Shown: positions 15,571-24,500 of the stretch, piece after piece
How the letters are laid out: the number at the start of each line of letters is the position of its first letter
How positions within the stretch are numbered: the first letter of the stretch is position 1
Source of the DNA: Sphingomonas tagetis
GTDB taxonomy: Bacteria; Pseudomonadota; Alphaproteobacteria; Sphingomonadales; Sphingomonadaceae
DNA length: 33,358 nt
NCBI RefSeq assembly: GCF_024211275.1
Contig: NZ_JAMLDX010000028.1
Location: 1-33,358, forward strand
Direction of reading: 5' to 3'
The notes under the pieces: generated by a model
What the model saw: the letters and a program-made list of their open reading frames with translations, nothing else
Database searches by the model: none
Told to the model about the DNA's origin: nothing
Program-made: the position numbers and the translations under genes

Positions 15571-16692
15571 ATGACGATCACCGCCGCCATCGCCCGTACC
15601 CCCAACGCGGATTTCGAAGTTGCACAGGTGGAACTCGATCAACCGCGCGCGGACGAGATTCTGGTGCGGATCCATGGCGTGGGGCTGTGTCACACCGACA
15701 TCGCCATCCGCGACCGGCGCATCCCGTTGGGCATGCCTGCCGTTCTGGGCCATGAGGGATCGGGCATCGTTGAAGCAGTCGGTGCAGACGTCACCAAGGT
15801 GAAGCCCGGCGATCACGTCGTGCTGTCGTTCAACAGCTGCGGTACCTGCGTCATGTGCGCGCAGCACAAGCCCGTATATTGCCGCAATTTCGGGACTCTG
15901 AACTTCAGCGGCACCCGTGCCGACGGCTCGCACACGCTCCATTGCAACGGAGAGCCGCTGCACAGCTTCTACTCGCAATCCTCATTCGCGGAATATTCGC
16001 TCGCCTATGAAGGCAATGTCGTGAAAATTCCCGACGACGTGCCGGTGGAACTGATGGGGCCAGTGGCGTGCGGCATCCAGACCGGCGCCGGTGCGGTCAT
16101 GCGCTCGCTGGCGTGCCGCCCCGGCTCGTCGATCGTCATCCTCGGCGGCGGATCGGTGGGGATGAGCGCGGCGATGGCGGCGGCGGTGCAAGGCTGTACC
16201 ACCATCGTCGTGAGCGAGCCGGTGGCCGAACGCCGCGCGCTGGCGCTCGAGCTGGGCGCGACCCATGTCATCGATCCCTTGAACGAACCTCTGACCGAGG
16301 CGCTGCGCGCGATCATCCCGCTGGGCATCGACTATGCCCTCGACACGACCGCCCGGCAGGACGTCATCCTCGCCGCGCTCGACGCACTGGCGCCGCAAGG
16401 AACGCTGGGCCTGATCGGCGTGCCGGCATCGATGGACGCGGCGATCCCCTTCACCTTGACCCAGTTGATGGGCAGCGGGCTGTCGATCCGCGGTATCCAT
16501 ACCGGTGACAGCGACCCGGACACGTTCATTCCGCAGCTGATCGAGCTGTATCGGCAAGGCCGCTTCCCGCTCGACAAGCTGATGAAGACCTATCGGCTGG
16601 AAGACATCAACCAGGCGGTGCACGATCAGCATGACGGCAAGGTGATCAAGGCGGTGCTGGTGACCGGCGCCGTCCGCACTGACAATGGATGA
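15571..16692 (+). CDS. Zn-dependent alcohol dehydrogenase (aryl/terpenyl-alcohol type)
   Basis: A 373-residue medium-chain dehydrogenase oxidising an alcohol to an aldehyde with NAD(P)+. GGGAGAG lies just before ATG 15571. Catalytic zinc ligands are Cys40 and His61-Glu62 (GLCHTD, GHEGSG) and Cys167; the structural zinc site is Cys90, 93, 96 and 104. The Rossmann loop is GGGSVG at 192-197. The pattern is that of benzyl-alcohol/geraniol dehydrogenases rather than glutathione-dependent ones, but the substrate cannot be fixed from sequence. The SDR gene overlaps its 3' end by 8 bases, so they form an operon. Confidence 0.9.
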   Translation: MTITAAIARTPNADFEVAQVELDQPRADEILVRIHGVGLCHTDIAIRDRRIPLGMPAVLGHEGSGIVEAVGADVTKVKPGDHVVLSFNSCGTCVMCAQHKPVYCRNFGTLNFSGTRADGSHTLHCNGEPLHSFYSQSSFAEYSLAYEGNVVKIPDDVPVELMGPVACGIQTGAGAVMRSLACRPGSSIVILGGGSVGMSAAMAAAVQGCTTIVVSEPVAERRALALELGATHVIDPLNEPLTEALRAIIPLGIDYALDTTARQDVILAALDALAPQGTLGLIGVPASMDAAIPFTLTQLMGSGLSIRGIHTGDSDPDTFIPQLIELYRQGRFPLDKLMKTYRLEDINQAVHDQHDGKVIKAVLVTGAVRTDNG

Positions 16693-17392
16693 CAACCTGC
16701 CCGACGTCGTACTTGTAACCGGCGGCAACCGAGGCTTGGGCCGCGCGATCGTGGAGCGCCTCCATGCGGACGGCTATCTCATCAGTGTCGGCGCCCGCGA
16801 TCTTTCCGATCTCGGCTGGCTGAGCGCAGGCCCATCGATCCTGAAGTGCCGGATCGACCTGAGCGACCGTGAGTCGATCCGCCGCTGGGCCGAAGACACC
16901 GTCGCGGCGTTCGGACGGATCGATGCGATCGTCAACAATGCCGGCTTCTCCGCCGCGTGCAGCCTCGACGATGACGACGAGAACGGGCTGGACATGATGT
17001 GGGAGATCAACGCCAAGGGTCCGTTGCGGCTGGCGCGCGCCTGCTGGCCGTATCTGAAACAATCCGGACACGGCCGGATCGTGACGATCTCTTCGCTGTC
17101 CGGCGTGCGGGTGCGGAGCGCCGACACCGGCGGCTATGCAATGACCAAGCACGCTGCGGTCGCGCTGACCCACGCGCTGCGCTTTGCGGGGTGGGACGAC
17201 GGCATCCGAACCACGAACATCTGTCCCGGGCTGATCGCGACCGACATGTCGCTCGGCGTCGATACCCTCCCCCGCGAACAGATGTCGCAGCCGGAGGACA
17301 TTGCCGGGGTGGTGAGCCACATCCTGTCGCTGCCCAACAACGCATCGGTCACTACGGTGCCGGTGAACTGCGTGCTGGAAACCAATTATTAG
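16685..17392 (+). CDS. Short-chain dehydrogenase/reductase
   Basis: A 235-residue classical SDR: cofactor loop TGGNRGLG (12-19), NNAG (84-87), catalytic Ser in ISSLSG (about 136-139), Tyr151 and Lys155 in YAMTK. The acidic strand end after beta-2 is not clear (SVGARDLSDL), so NAD or NADP preference is open. It starts inside the end of the alcohol dehydrogenase gene and is co-translated with it. It probably oxidises or reduces a hydroxyl/keto group in the same pathway. Confidence 0.9.
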   Translation: MDDNLPDVVLVTGGNRGLGRAIVERLHADGYLISVGARDLSDLGWLSAGPSILKCRIDLSDRESIRRWAEDTVAAFGRIDAIVNNAGFSAACSLDDDDENGLDMMWEINAKGPLRLARACWPYLKQSGHGRIVTISSLSGVRVRSADTGGYAMTKHAAVALTHALRFAGWDDGIRTTNICPGLIATDMSLGVDTLPREQMSQPEDIAGVVSHILSLPNNASVTTVPVNCVLETNY

Positions 17393-17428
17393 CCGCGGCG
17401 CAGCTTTCGAAACATCGAATTTCGAACT

Positions 17429-17443
17429 ATAGCAAATGGCTAT
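17429..17443. promoter_or_regulatory. LysR-type operator over the LysR start codon
   Basis: ATAGCAAATGGCTAT has perfect 5-bp arms (ATAGC/GCTAT), a 5-base centre and the T-N11-A form of LysR boxes. It overlaps ATG 17436 and the first bases of ATG 17442. Near-identical sequence recurs, reversed, at 24433-24447. Binding here should block the gene's own expression. Confidence 0.65.
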
Positions 17444-18377
17444 GGACTCGAAGCGCCTGCGCGGTCTGGTCGCGATTGCCGAGCACGGAAATTTCGGCCG
17501 TGCGGCGACCGCCATGGGCCTGTCCCAGCCGTCGCTCTCCCGGCAGATCGCATTGCTCGAGGCCGAGATCGCCAGCCCCCTGCTCTACCGCAACGGCCGC
17601 GGCGCTTCGCTGACCGCGGAGGGACAGCGGCTGGTAGATGCAGCGCGTCCGCTGATCTGGGCGCTCGACGCCTTGCCTTCCGCAATCAATGACACCGAAC
17701 CGCAGGGGCAGGTCGTGCTGGGCATGCCCACCTTCCTGTCGGCCCATCTGGCGGAGCCGCTATTCGGGGCGCTGAGAGCGCGCTTCCCGCGGCTTCATGT
17801 CAAACTGGTCGATGGCTTCTCCGGCTTTGTCAGCCAATGGCTGCTGGAAGGGCGGCTGGACATCGCCGTCATCTACGCCGCGCGCCGCTCGCCCGCGATC
17901 AGCGCGGAGCCATTGGCCGACGAGGAGCTGTTCCTGTTCGCGTCCCGCAAGCTGGCCGATCAGGCCGTCGAGGCCGGCATCCTTCCCGCCGCGGGCAGCG
18001 CCCCGATCGAGGCGATCTCACGGCTCGATATCATCTTGCCCGGCCGCGAGCACGGGTTGCGCCGCGCGCTTCAGCGGGCAGGCGCCCGGCCGGATCCTGC
18101 GCGGCTGCTGGAGGTCGAGAGCCTCGCCGCCATCCGCGCGCTGGTTCGACACGAAGCGGGCTGGAGCATCCTTCCACGCGCCGGGTTGACGGCGGGCGAC
18201 AATGCCGAGCTGGCGATGTGGCCGCTGGGCGACCCGTCGATGCGCGTGCGGCTGATGCTCGCCTTCGGCGCCAACCGTCCGATCACGCCGGCCCTGCGCG
18301 CCGTGACCAGCTTTTTGAAGGCCGAGGTGGCGCAACTGCAGCACCGGCAGGTGATGAGCCAGCCACTCGCGCGTTAA
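17442..18377 (+). CDS. LysR-family regulator of the oxidative cluster
   Basis: A 311-residue regulator: helix-turn-helix in KRLRGLVAIAEHGNFGRAA and QPSLSRQIALLEAEI, then an effector domain from about residue 90. ATG 17442 (MDSKRLRGL) fits usual LysR starts; ATG 17436 adds two residues. Neither has a Shine-Dalgarno sequence, and both lie in or at the palindrome at 17429-17443, so translation may be leaderless and repressed by the protein itself. Its stop overlaps that of the converging monooxygenase gene in TTAA. It probably controls the neighbouring operons through the repeated operator. Confidence 0.9.
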   Translation: MDSKRLRGLVAIAEHGNFGRAATAMGLSQPSLSRQIALLEAEIASPLLYRNGRGASLTAEGQRLVDAARPLIWALDALPSAINDTEPQGQVVLGMPTFLSAHLAEPLFGALRARFPRLHVKLVDGFSGFVSQWLLEGRLDIAVIYAARRSPAISAEPLADEELFLFASRKLADQAVEAGILPAAGSAPIEAISRLDIILPGREHGLRRALQRAGARPDPARLLEVESLAAIRALVRHEAGWSILPRAGLTAGDNAELAMWPLGDPSMRVRLMLAFGANRPITPALRAVTSFLKAEVAQLQHRQVMSQPLAR

Positions 18378-20167
18378 CGTATCTCGAGCCCCGGCATCGT
18401 CTCATCGGCGCGCCACTCCGCCAGCATCTGGTTGTACGCGGTCGCGCCGCCCAGATAAAAGCCGTTGCGGATGTCGAGATCGGTGACCTGCCCCTCATTG
18501 TTGATGTAGCTCGGCGTACAATCCTTCTGCAGCCGCTGGCGCGTCGGGCCGAACGCCATCACCTTGTCCACCCACGCCGCCGTCGCGGCCGGCGTCGCCT
18601 CCATCGCGCGAATGCCGCGCGCCTTCGCCTGCGCGACGATGAACGCGATATGCCGGCTCAATTCCATGTGGAGATAGGTGAAGTTAGGCGTGATCGCCTG
18701 CTGCGCGTTGCCGAGGATGAAGCAGTTGGGAAAGCCGTGCATGTGCAGGCCGAACAGCGAGGCATAGCCGCTGCGCCACAGCTCGGACAGTTTTCGCCCG
18801 TCACGCCCGATGATGTCGAAGCCCATCCGGTGATCGATCTGGCTCATGAATTCGAAGCCGGTCGCATAGACCAGGCAATCGAGCGGATATTCGCGCCCGT
18901 TCGCCACGACGCCATTCTCGGTGATGCGGTCTATCCCGTTGCCTTCGGTATCGACCAGCGTCACGTTCGGGCGGTTGAAGGTCGGCAGATACTCGTCGTG
19001 AAAGCCCGGCCGCTTGCACATCAGATTGTACCAGGGCTTGAGCGACTTCGCGGTCTCGGGATCGTCGATCACCGCATCGACCCGCGCGCGCAGATCCTCC
19101 AGCGTCTGGAAGTCTGCGATCTGGCGCTTCTCGATGGTCTCCGGATCGTCGCCCGACAGGCCGTTGAGCAGCGACAGCGCGCGGCTCCAGCAGTCGTTGA
19201 CCATGTCGACATCGACCGGCCGGCCGGAGATGGTGGCGTTGAAATTGTCCATCCGTTCGCGCTGCCAGCCGGGTTTCAGGCTCGCGACGAAATCGGGATC
19301 AGTCGGCTGGTTGTCGCGCACGCCGACCGTCGACGGCGTCCGCTGGAAAACATAAAGCTGTTTCGCATTGCGGCCGAGCACCGGTATGCATTGCAGCCCG
19401 GTCGCGCCGGTGCCGATCACCCCGACCGTCTTGTCGCCGAGCTTGTCCAGCAGGTCGCTGCCGGGCTCGCCGCCGGTATAGTCATAATCCCAGCGGCTGG
19501 TGTGGAACGACTTGCCCTTGAAACTCTCGATCCCTTCGATGCCCGGCAGTTTCGGCCAGGGGAACGGACCCGGTGAAATGCAGACGAAGCGGGCGCGGAT
19601 CTTGTCGCCGCGGCTGGTCGACAATTCCCAACGCGCATCCGCGTCGTTCCAGACCATCGCGGTGACGGTCGTCTCGAACAGTGCCTTGTCATAAAGCCCA
19701 AAGCGCCGTCCGATTGCCTGCGCATAGCCGAGGATTTCGCCGCCGGCGGCGTATTTCCGGCTCGGCACTTTGCCGATTTCCTCGAGCAGCGGAACATAGA
19801 TGTAGGATTCGATGTCGCATTGCACGCCGGGGTAGCGATTCCAGTACCAGGTGCCGCCAAAGTCCCCCGCCCGGTCGACGATCAGGATATCATCGATGCC
19901 CGCTTCCTGCAGGCGCACGGCCGTGAGCATGCCTCCGAAGCCGCCGCCGATGACGAGGACTTCCACGTCCTGCGTCCGGGGGTCGCGCTGGATACCTTGT
20001 GCGTGAGGATCCTCCAGAAATTCTGCCGCATGTCCGGCATCGACGACGCGATATTGCTCGCGGCCATTCGCCAGCATGCGCTTCTCGCGCTCCTGCTGGT
20101 ATTTCTGCTTGAGGGCTTCGACATCGATCGGGCCGTTCGCCGGCCCTTCGGCAGAGGTATCGTCCAT
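18374..20167 (-). CDS. Baeyer-Villiger (flavin) monooxygenase
   Basis: A 597-residue class-B flavoprotein that inserts oxygen next to a ketone to give an ester or lactone, using FAD and NADPH. The first GxGxxG is GGGFGG (74-79), the fingerprint F-x-G-x3-H-x3-W-D is at 216-227 (FKGKSFHTSRWD), and the second dinucleotide site is GTGATG (252-257). GTGGAG precedes ATG 20167. It has an N-terminal extension of about 65 residues like cyclododecanone- and steroid-type enzymes. It is divergent from the nitronate-monooxygenase-like gene. A ring or chain ketone made by the ADH/SDR pair is a plausible substrate. Confidence 0.93.
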   Translation of the reverse strand: MDDTSAEGPANGPIDVEALKQKYQQEREKRMLANGREQYRVVDAGHAAEFLEDPHAQGIQRDPRTQDVEVLVIGGGFGGMLTAVRLQEAGIDDILIVDRAGDFGGTWYWNRYPGVQCDIESYIYVPLLEEIGKVPSRKYAAGGEILGYAQAIGRRFGLYDKALFETTVTAMVWNDADARWELSTSRGDKIRARFVCISPGPFPWPKLPGIEGIESFKGKSFHTSRWDYDYTGGEPGSDLLDKLGDKTVGVIGTGATGLQCIPVLGRNAKQLYVFQRTPSTVGVRDNQPTDPDFVASLKPGWQRERMDNFNATISGRPVDVDMVNDCWSRALSLLNGLSGDDPETIEKRQIADFQTLEDLRARVDAVIDDPETAKSLKPWYNLMCKRPGFHDEYLPTFNRPNVTLVDTEGNGIDRITENGVVANGREYPLDCLVYATGFEFMSQIDHRMGFDIIGRDGRKLSELWRSGYASLFGLHMHGFPNCFILGNAQQAITPNFTYLHMELSRHIAFIVAQAKARGIRAMEATPAATAAWVDKVMAFGPTRQRLQKDCTPSYINNEGQVTDLDIRNGFYLGGATAYNQMLAEWRADETMPGLEIR

Positions 20168-20549
20168 TTCTACTCCACGCGCGCCGCTGACGAAGCCGGC
20201 TGAACCCGGCGGCCTCGCTAACAGCCTTCATTGCCAATTGATATTCGCCACAGGCGTCGCTGGCTGTGACCGCCCAGCCCTGCAAACCCGCCACTTGCGC
20301 CGACCTCCGCCGGATGAGTTCGCGGCAGCTTTCGCCGCATCCACGTCTTCCCGACGACGGCATTGAGCATCGCGCGACCTGCGGACTGCCCGACCTCAAC
20401 GGTCTTGCGTGGGACGGCCTTGACTTCGGATGATCGCGTATTTACAGTCCGGGTGGACGGTATGTGATATTTGATGAGAGGATGATATGTTGAGACAGGA
20501 TTGGGGACAGGGCTACGCCCCTTCCGCAAGGCGGGTCACGGAGGATTGC
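20168..20549. other. Divergent promoter region, no gene seen
   Basis: 382 bases between the divergent monooxygenase and flavoprotein genes. It holds a 12/15 match to the cluster's LysR operator at 20230-20244 and a possible TTTACA element near 20435 with TGATAT 18 bases on, ahead of the plus-strand gene. Open frames here lack recognisable motifs. Confidence 0.5.
20230..20244. promoter_or_regulatory. Weak third copy of the LysR operator
   Basis: ATTGCCAATTGATAT matches the reversed 24433 operator (ATAGCCAATGGCTAT) at 12 of 15 positions and keeps the T-N11-A spacing, but its arms are poorly symmetric. It lies 63 bases before the monooxygenase start. Possible activating site; less certain than the other two. 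Confidence 0.4.
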
Positions 20550-21608
20550 ATGTTTCGGACGCGGGTGACCGATTTGCTGGGTATCAAATACCCCATCCTG
20601 CTGGGCGGCATGACGATGAACGGCAATGGCGAGCTGGCCGCGGCCGTGTCCAACGGCGGCGGACTGGGCGTGGTCGCCCAGAACCCCGGCTGGTCGGACA
20701 AGAGCGTGCGAGTCGACACCGTGCGCCGCCACATCAGGTTGGCGCGGGAACTGACGGACAAGCCGATCGGCGCCAATCTGACGGTGATGCTGATCGACGA
20801 ATATACACAAAGCCATCTGGCGATGCTGATCGAAGAGAAGGTCGACGTGGTCACGACTTCCGGCGGAAACCCAAGGAAGGTGCTGCCCTATCTCAAGGAT
20901 GCGGGCATCAAGACGATCTGCATCGTCGCCAATGTCAGGCAGGCCGTGTCGGCCCAGGAAGCAGGCGCCGACATGGTGGTGTGCGAGGGTTATGAGGCCG
21001 GCGGCCTCGAGGGCGCGGACGAACTGACCACGATGGTGCTCACCCCGCTGGTCGCCAACGCCGTCGATATTCCCGTCATCGCCGCAGGCGGGATCGGCAC
21101 CGGCCGGTCGTTCATGGCCGCCATGGCGCTCGGCGCCGAGGGTGTGCAGATGGGGACCGCCTTCCTGCCGACGGTCGAATGCAACGCGCATCAGAACACC
21201 AAGAACGCGATCGTGGCCTCGGGTGACGTCGCCAGCCTCATCATGCACCGAAGCACGGGTGTGCTGTCGCGCGTGCTGAAGACGGAATTCACGAAGAAGG
21301 TCCACGAACTGGACAAGCGGAATGAGCTCGATGAACTGCGCGCGCTGATGGGTGGCGGGCAACGCGCCGACAAGGACAAGCCCGAAGCTTTCAATCGCGC
21401 CTATCGCGGCCAGATGCTCGGCGATCTGGAAAGCGGCTATACCGCGGTCGGCCAGGTTGCCGGCCTGCTGAAGGAGATCAAGCCGGCCGCGCAGGTCATT
21501 GCCGACATCATTGCCGAAGCGGAAACGATCGCCCATCACTGGGCCGCCAAATGTGATGCATCGCTGGCGCCGAGCGCCGGCGACGCTCCCGCCAAGCTGG
21601 GGGCCTGA
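20550..21608 (+). CDS. Nitronate-monooxygenase/FabK-like FMN protein
   Basis: A 352-residue TIM-barrel flavoprotein. ATG 20550 follows GGAGG with good spacing; upstream in-frame codons lack a site. MFRTRVTDLLGIKYPILLGG at the start, SGGNP, and IPVIAAGGIGTG phosphate-binding loop near 175-184 are typical of the 2-nitropropane dioxygenase family. The usual active-site His of the EAGGH motif is Leu153 here (EGYEAGGLEG). Oxidation of nitronates is therefore doubtful, and another flavin reaction is likely. It leads the operon with the acyl-CoA dehydrogenase and GMC genes (44-base gap). Confidence 0.85.
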   Translation: MFRTRVTDLLGIKYPILLGGMTMNGNGELAAAVSNGGGLGVVAQNPGWSDKSVRVDTVRRHIRLARELTDKPIGANLTVMLIDEYTQSHLAMLIEEKVDVVTTSGGNPRKVLPYLKDAGIKTICIVANVRQAVSAQEAGADMVVCEGYEAGGLEGADELTTMVLTPLVANAVDIPVIAAGGIGTGRSFMAAMALGAEGVQMGTAFLPTVECNAHQNTKNAIVASGDVASLIMHRSTGVLSRVLKTEFTKKVHELDKRNELDELRALMGGGQRADKDKPEAFNRAYRGQMLGDLESGYTAVGQVAGLLKEIKPAAQVIADIIAEAETIAHHWAAKCDASLAPSAGDAPAKLGA

Positions 21609-21652
21609 ACGGTTCGGACGACGAGGCGCGGTCAGCGACGGGAGGGGTGCCG

Positions 21653-22820
21653 ATGGACTTCCAGTTGAGCGACACCCAAACCGCGGTTCAGGACGCAGCC
21701 AGTACGATCTGCAACGGCTTTGGCGACGACTATTGGCTCGCGCGGGACCGCGATGGCGCGTTCCCGCAAGCCTTTTATCAGGCCTTCGCCGACGCCGGCT
21801 GGCTGGGCATCTGCGTTCCTGAAGACCATGGCGGCGTCGGCCTCGGCATAACCGAGGCCGCGATCATGATGCGGACGATCGCCGAATCCGGCGCGGGCAT
21901 GTCGGGTGCCTCGTGCCTTCACATCAACATCTTCGGTCTCAACCCGCTCGTCGTTCATGGCACCGACGATCAGAAGCGCCGCGCACTCCCGGCCATGATC
22001 GGCGGCCGGGACAAGGCATGCTTCGGCGTCACCGAGCCCAATGCCGGCCTCAACACGACGCAGATCAAAACGCGGGCGGTCAGGATGGGCGACCGCTATG
22101 TTGTCGATGGTCAGAAGGTATGGATTTCCACTGCGCAGGTGGCGAACAAGATCATGCTGTTGGCGCGCACGACCCCGCTCGCGGACGTGAAACGTCCCAC
22201 CGACGGGTTGAGCCTGTTCTACACCGACCTCGACCGCAGCAAGATCGACGTGCGCGAGATCGACAAGATGGGCCGCGCCTGCGTCGATTCGAACGAACTG
22301 TTCATCGAGGGCCTCGAAATACCCGCGCAAGACCGGATCGGCGAAGAGGGCCGCGGCTTCGACTATATCCTCGAGGGCCTCAATCCCGAACGAATCCTCA
22401 TCGCATCGGAAGGCGTCGGCCTCGGCCATGCGGCGCTGCGCCGCGCGGCCGACTATGCCAGGCAGCGCACCGTTTTCGACCGGCCGATCGGCCAGAACCA
22501 GTCGATCCAGCACCCGCTTGCGGTCAACTGGATGGAACTGGAGGCGGCATGGCTGATGATCCGGCGGGCCGCCTGGGAATATGACCAGGGCCGGCCGTGC
22601 GGCGCCAGCGCGAACGCCTCGAAATATCTCGCAGGCGAAGCGGGCTTCAACGCTTGCCAGCAGGCCGTGATGACGCATGGCGGCTTCGGCTACGCCAAGG
22701 AATATCATGTCGAACGCTATCTGCGTGAGATCATGATCGCCCGCATCGCACCGATCAGCCCCCAGCTCATCCTTTGCTATATCGCCGAGCGCGTGCTCGG
22801 CCTGCCCCAATTCCTATTGA
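21653..22820 (+). CDS. Acyl-CoA dehydrogenase (frame runs into next gene)
   Basis: A roughly 390-residue FAD enzyme forming an alpha,beta-double bond in an acyl-CoA. ATG 21653 follows GGAGGGG. It has FGVTEPNAG (flavin/substrate loop), KVWISTA, and Glu246 in LNPERILIA, at the position used as base by isovaleryl-CoA-type enzymes. The C-terminus IAPISPQLILCYIAERVLGLP has no Glu at the YEGT position. As sequenced the frame has no stop and continues into the GMC gene. Removing one C from CCCC (22805-22808) gives LPNSY and stop TGA at 22818-22820, the usual family ending, overlapping the next ATG as TGATG. Confidence 0.88.
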
Positions 22821-24433
22821 TGACCTACGATTATATCATCGTCGGCAGCGGCGCCGCGGGTTCGGTGCTGGCCGAGCGATTGAGCCGCGATCCTGCCGTC
22901 CGCGTGCTGGTGCTGGAAGCCGGCGGGCCGGATCGCAACCCGATCCATCTGCTTCCCAAGGGCTTCTACTTCACGATGAACAGCCCGAGCTACGTCAAGA
23001 GTTACGAGACCGAGCGCTATGGCGACGGCAGGACCGACCGCTGGATTCGCGGCCGCGTCGTCGGCGGCTCTACGACGATCAACGGGATGATGTGGAATCG
23101 CGGCTGGGCGCCGCAATATGACGCGTGGGAACGAGCGGGCAACACGGGCTGGAACTGGGAACGCTTCCTCCATGCGTTCAAGGCGCTCGAAGACCATGAG
23201 CTGGGCGGGAATGAGCTGCGTGGCGAAGGCGGCGCGGTGCCGGTCAGCATCGCCGGGCCGCGCGAACCGGTCAGCGAGGCGTTCATCGCGGCGCTGGCGC
23301 GGCACGACATCGGCTTTCTCGACGACATGAATGCGTCGGGCGAGGAACGAGTCGGCTATACCTGCTCGAACATCCGGCGCGGATTGCGCGTCAGCGCGTC
23401 GCGAGCTTTTCTCGGCAAGGCGCGCCGGCGGCGCAACTGCACGCTGCTCGACCGGACCGAGGTGAGTCGCATCCTGTTCGATGGCACGGCCGCAACGGGA
23501 GTCGAGGCGACGCGCGGCGACGAGAAGATGGCCTTCACCGCGCGCCGCGAAGTCCTGATCTGCGCCGGTGCACTCGAAAGCCCGCTGCTGCTGGAACGCA
23601 GCGGGATCGGCGATCCGGCAATCCTCGCCGCAGCTGGCATCCCGATGCGCGTGCACAGTCCCAGGGTCGGTGAGAATCTGCATGACCATTGCGGCAGCAC
23701 CCTGTTCCAGCTCAGGCTCAAGGGCAGCGGCGGCTATAATCCGCAGCTCAACAGCCCATGGCGGCAGGCGTGGAGCGGGTTCAAATATCTGTTCACGCGG
23801 ACTGGCGTGATGTCGTTCGGCGGGCACAATCTGGTGACGGTCTTCAAGTCCGATCCGGCATCGCCCCATCCGGATACGCAGGGCTTCTTTACGCCGCTGT
23901 CCTCCTCCGCGGTCGATCCCAGCACGGGCCGCCCGGTGATGGACCGCTTCCCGGGAGCGATGTTCGGCACCTATCCGCTCTATCCCACCAGCACCGGATC
24001 GATCCATGTCACCGGTCCTGGCGCCGATGACCAACCGCGCCTCGTCCCCGCCATCCCGACGACCGAGCACGACCGCGCGCTGACCATCAAGATCTTTCAC
24101 AAGACCCGCGAGATCCTCGCCACCGAACCCTTTGCCCAGCTCGTCGAGGCCGAGACGGTGCCAGGTGCGGCGCTGCACGACGATGCGGCCGTGCTGGACT
24201 ATGCGATCAACACCGGCGGCCGCGGCTTCCACACCACGGGCACCTGCGCGATCGGCCCGGATGCCGACGACGTCGTCGACGACCGGCTGAGCGTGCGCGG
24301 CACGTCGAGGCTGCGCGTGGTCGATGCCTCGGTCTTTCCGGCGATGCCGTCGGGCAACAACAACGCCCCGACCATGGCGCTGGCCTGGATCGCCGCCGAT
24401 CTCATTCTCGACGCCCGGACGGATGTCGAATGA
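22820..24433 (+). CDS. GMC-family FAD oxidoreductase
   Basis: A 537-residue alcohol oxidase/dehydrogenase of the glucose-methanol-choline family. It begins MTYDYIIVGSGAAGSVLAER with the FAD loop GSGAAG; GRVVGGSTTINGMMWNRG is the FAD-covering signature; His471 in FHTTGTCAIG and Asn in GNNNAP are the catalytic pair. No ribosome-binding site precedes ATG 22820, which fits translational coupling to the acyl-CoA dehydrogenase. The substrate is unknown; relatives oxidise primary or side-chain alcohols. The stop codon's last base begins the operator at 24433. Confidence 0.9.
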   Translation: MTYDYIIVGSGAAGSVLAERLSRDPAVRVLVLEAGGPDRNPIHLLPKGFYFTMNSPSYVKSYETERYGDGRTDRWIRGRVVGGSTTINGMMWNRGWAPQYDAWERAGNTGWNWERFLHAFKALEDHELGGNELRGEGGAVPVSIAGPREPVSEAFIAALARHDIGFLDDMNASGEERVGYTCSNIRRGLRVSASRAFLGKARRRRNCTLLDRTEVSRILFDGTAATGVEATRGDEKMAFTARREVLICAGALESPLLLERSGIGDPAILAAAGIPMRVHSPRVGENLHDHCGSTLFQLRLKGSGGYNPQLNSPWRQAWSGFKYLFTRTGVMSFGGHNLVTVFKSDPASPHPDTQGFFTPLSSSAVDPSTGRPVMDRFPGAMFGTYPLYPTSTGSIHVTGPGADDQPRLVPAIPTTEHDRALTIKIFHKTREILATEPFAQLVEAETVPGAALHDDAAVLDYAINTGGRGFHTTGTCAIGPDADDVVDDRLSVRGTSRLRVVDASVFPAMPSGNNNAPTMALAWIAADLILDARTDVE

Positions 24434-24447
24434 TAGCCATTGGCTAT
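24433..24447. promoter_or_regulatory. LysR-type operator upstream of the ThDP gene
   Basis: ATAGCCATTGGCTAT is a perfect 6-bp inverted repeat (ATAGCC/GGCTAT) with a 3-base centre and T-N11-A. Its reverse complement differs from the 17429 operator at a single base. It lies 54 bases before ATG 24501, where a LysR activator would bind. Confidence 0.65.
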
Positions 24448-24500
24448 AGCGGGTAATCCGCCTTTCGCAGCGATGATCGGATAAGATCAAGGCTATGAAG

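Noticed and set aside
20218..20529. 103-codon minus-strand frame between the monooxygenase and the flavoprotein
   Set aside because: No recognisable motif, and the interval is better explained as a divergent promoter region.
21653..24433. Genuine acyl-CoA dehydrogenase-GMC fusion enzyme
   Set aside because: Removing one base restores the family's normal C-terminus and a standard TGATG overlap; kept as a finding but annotated as two genes.
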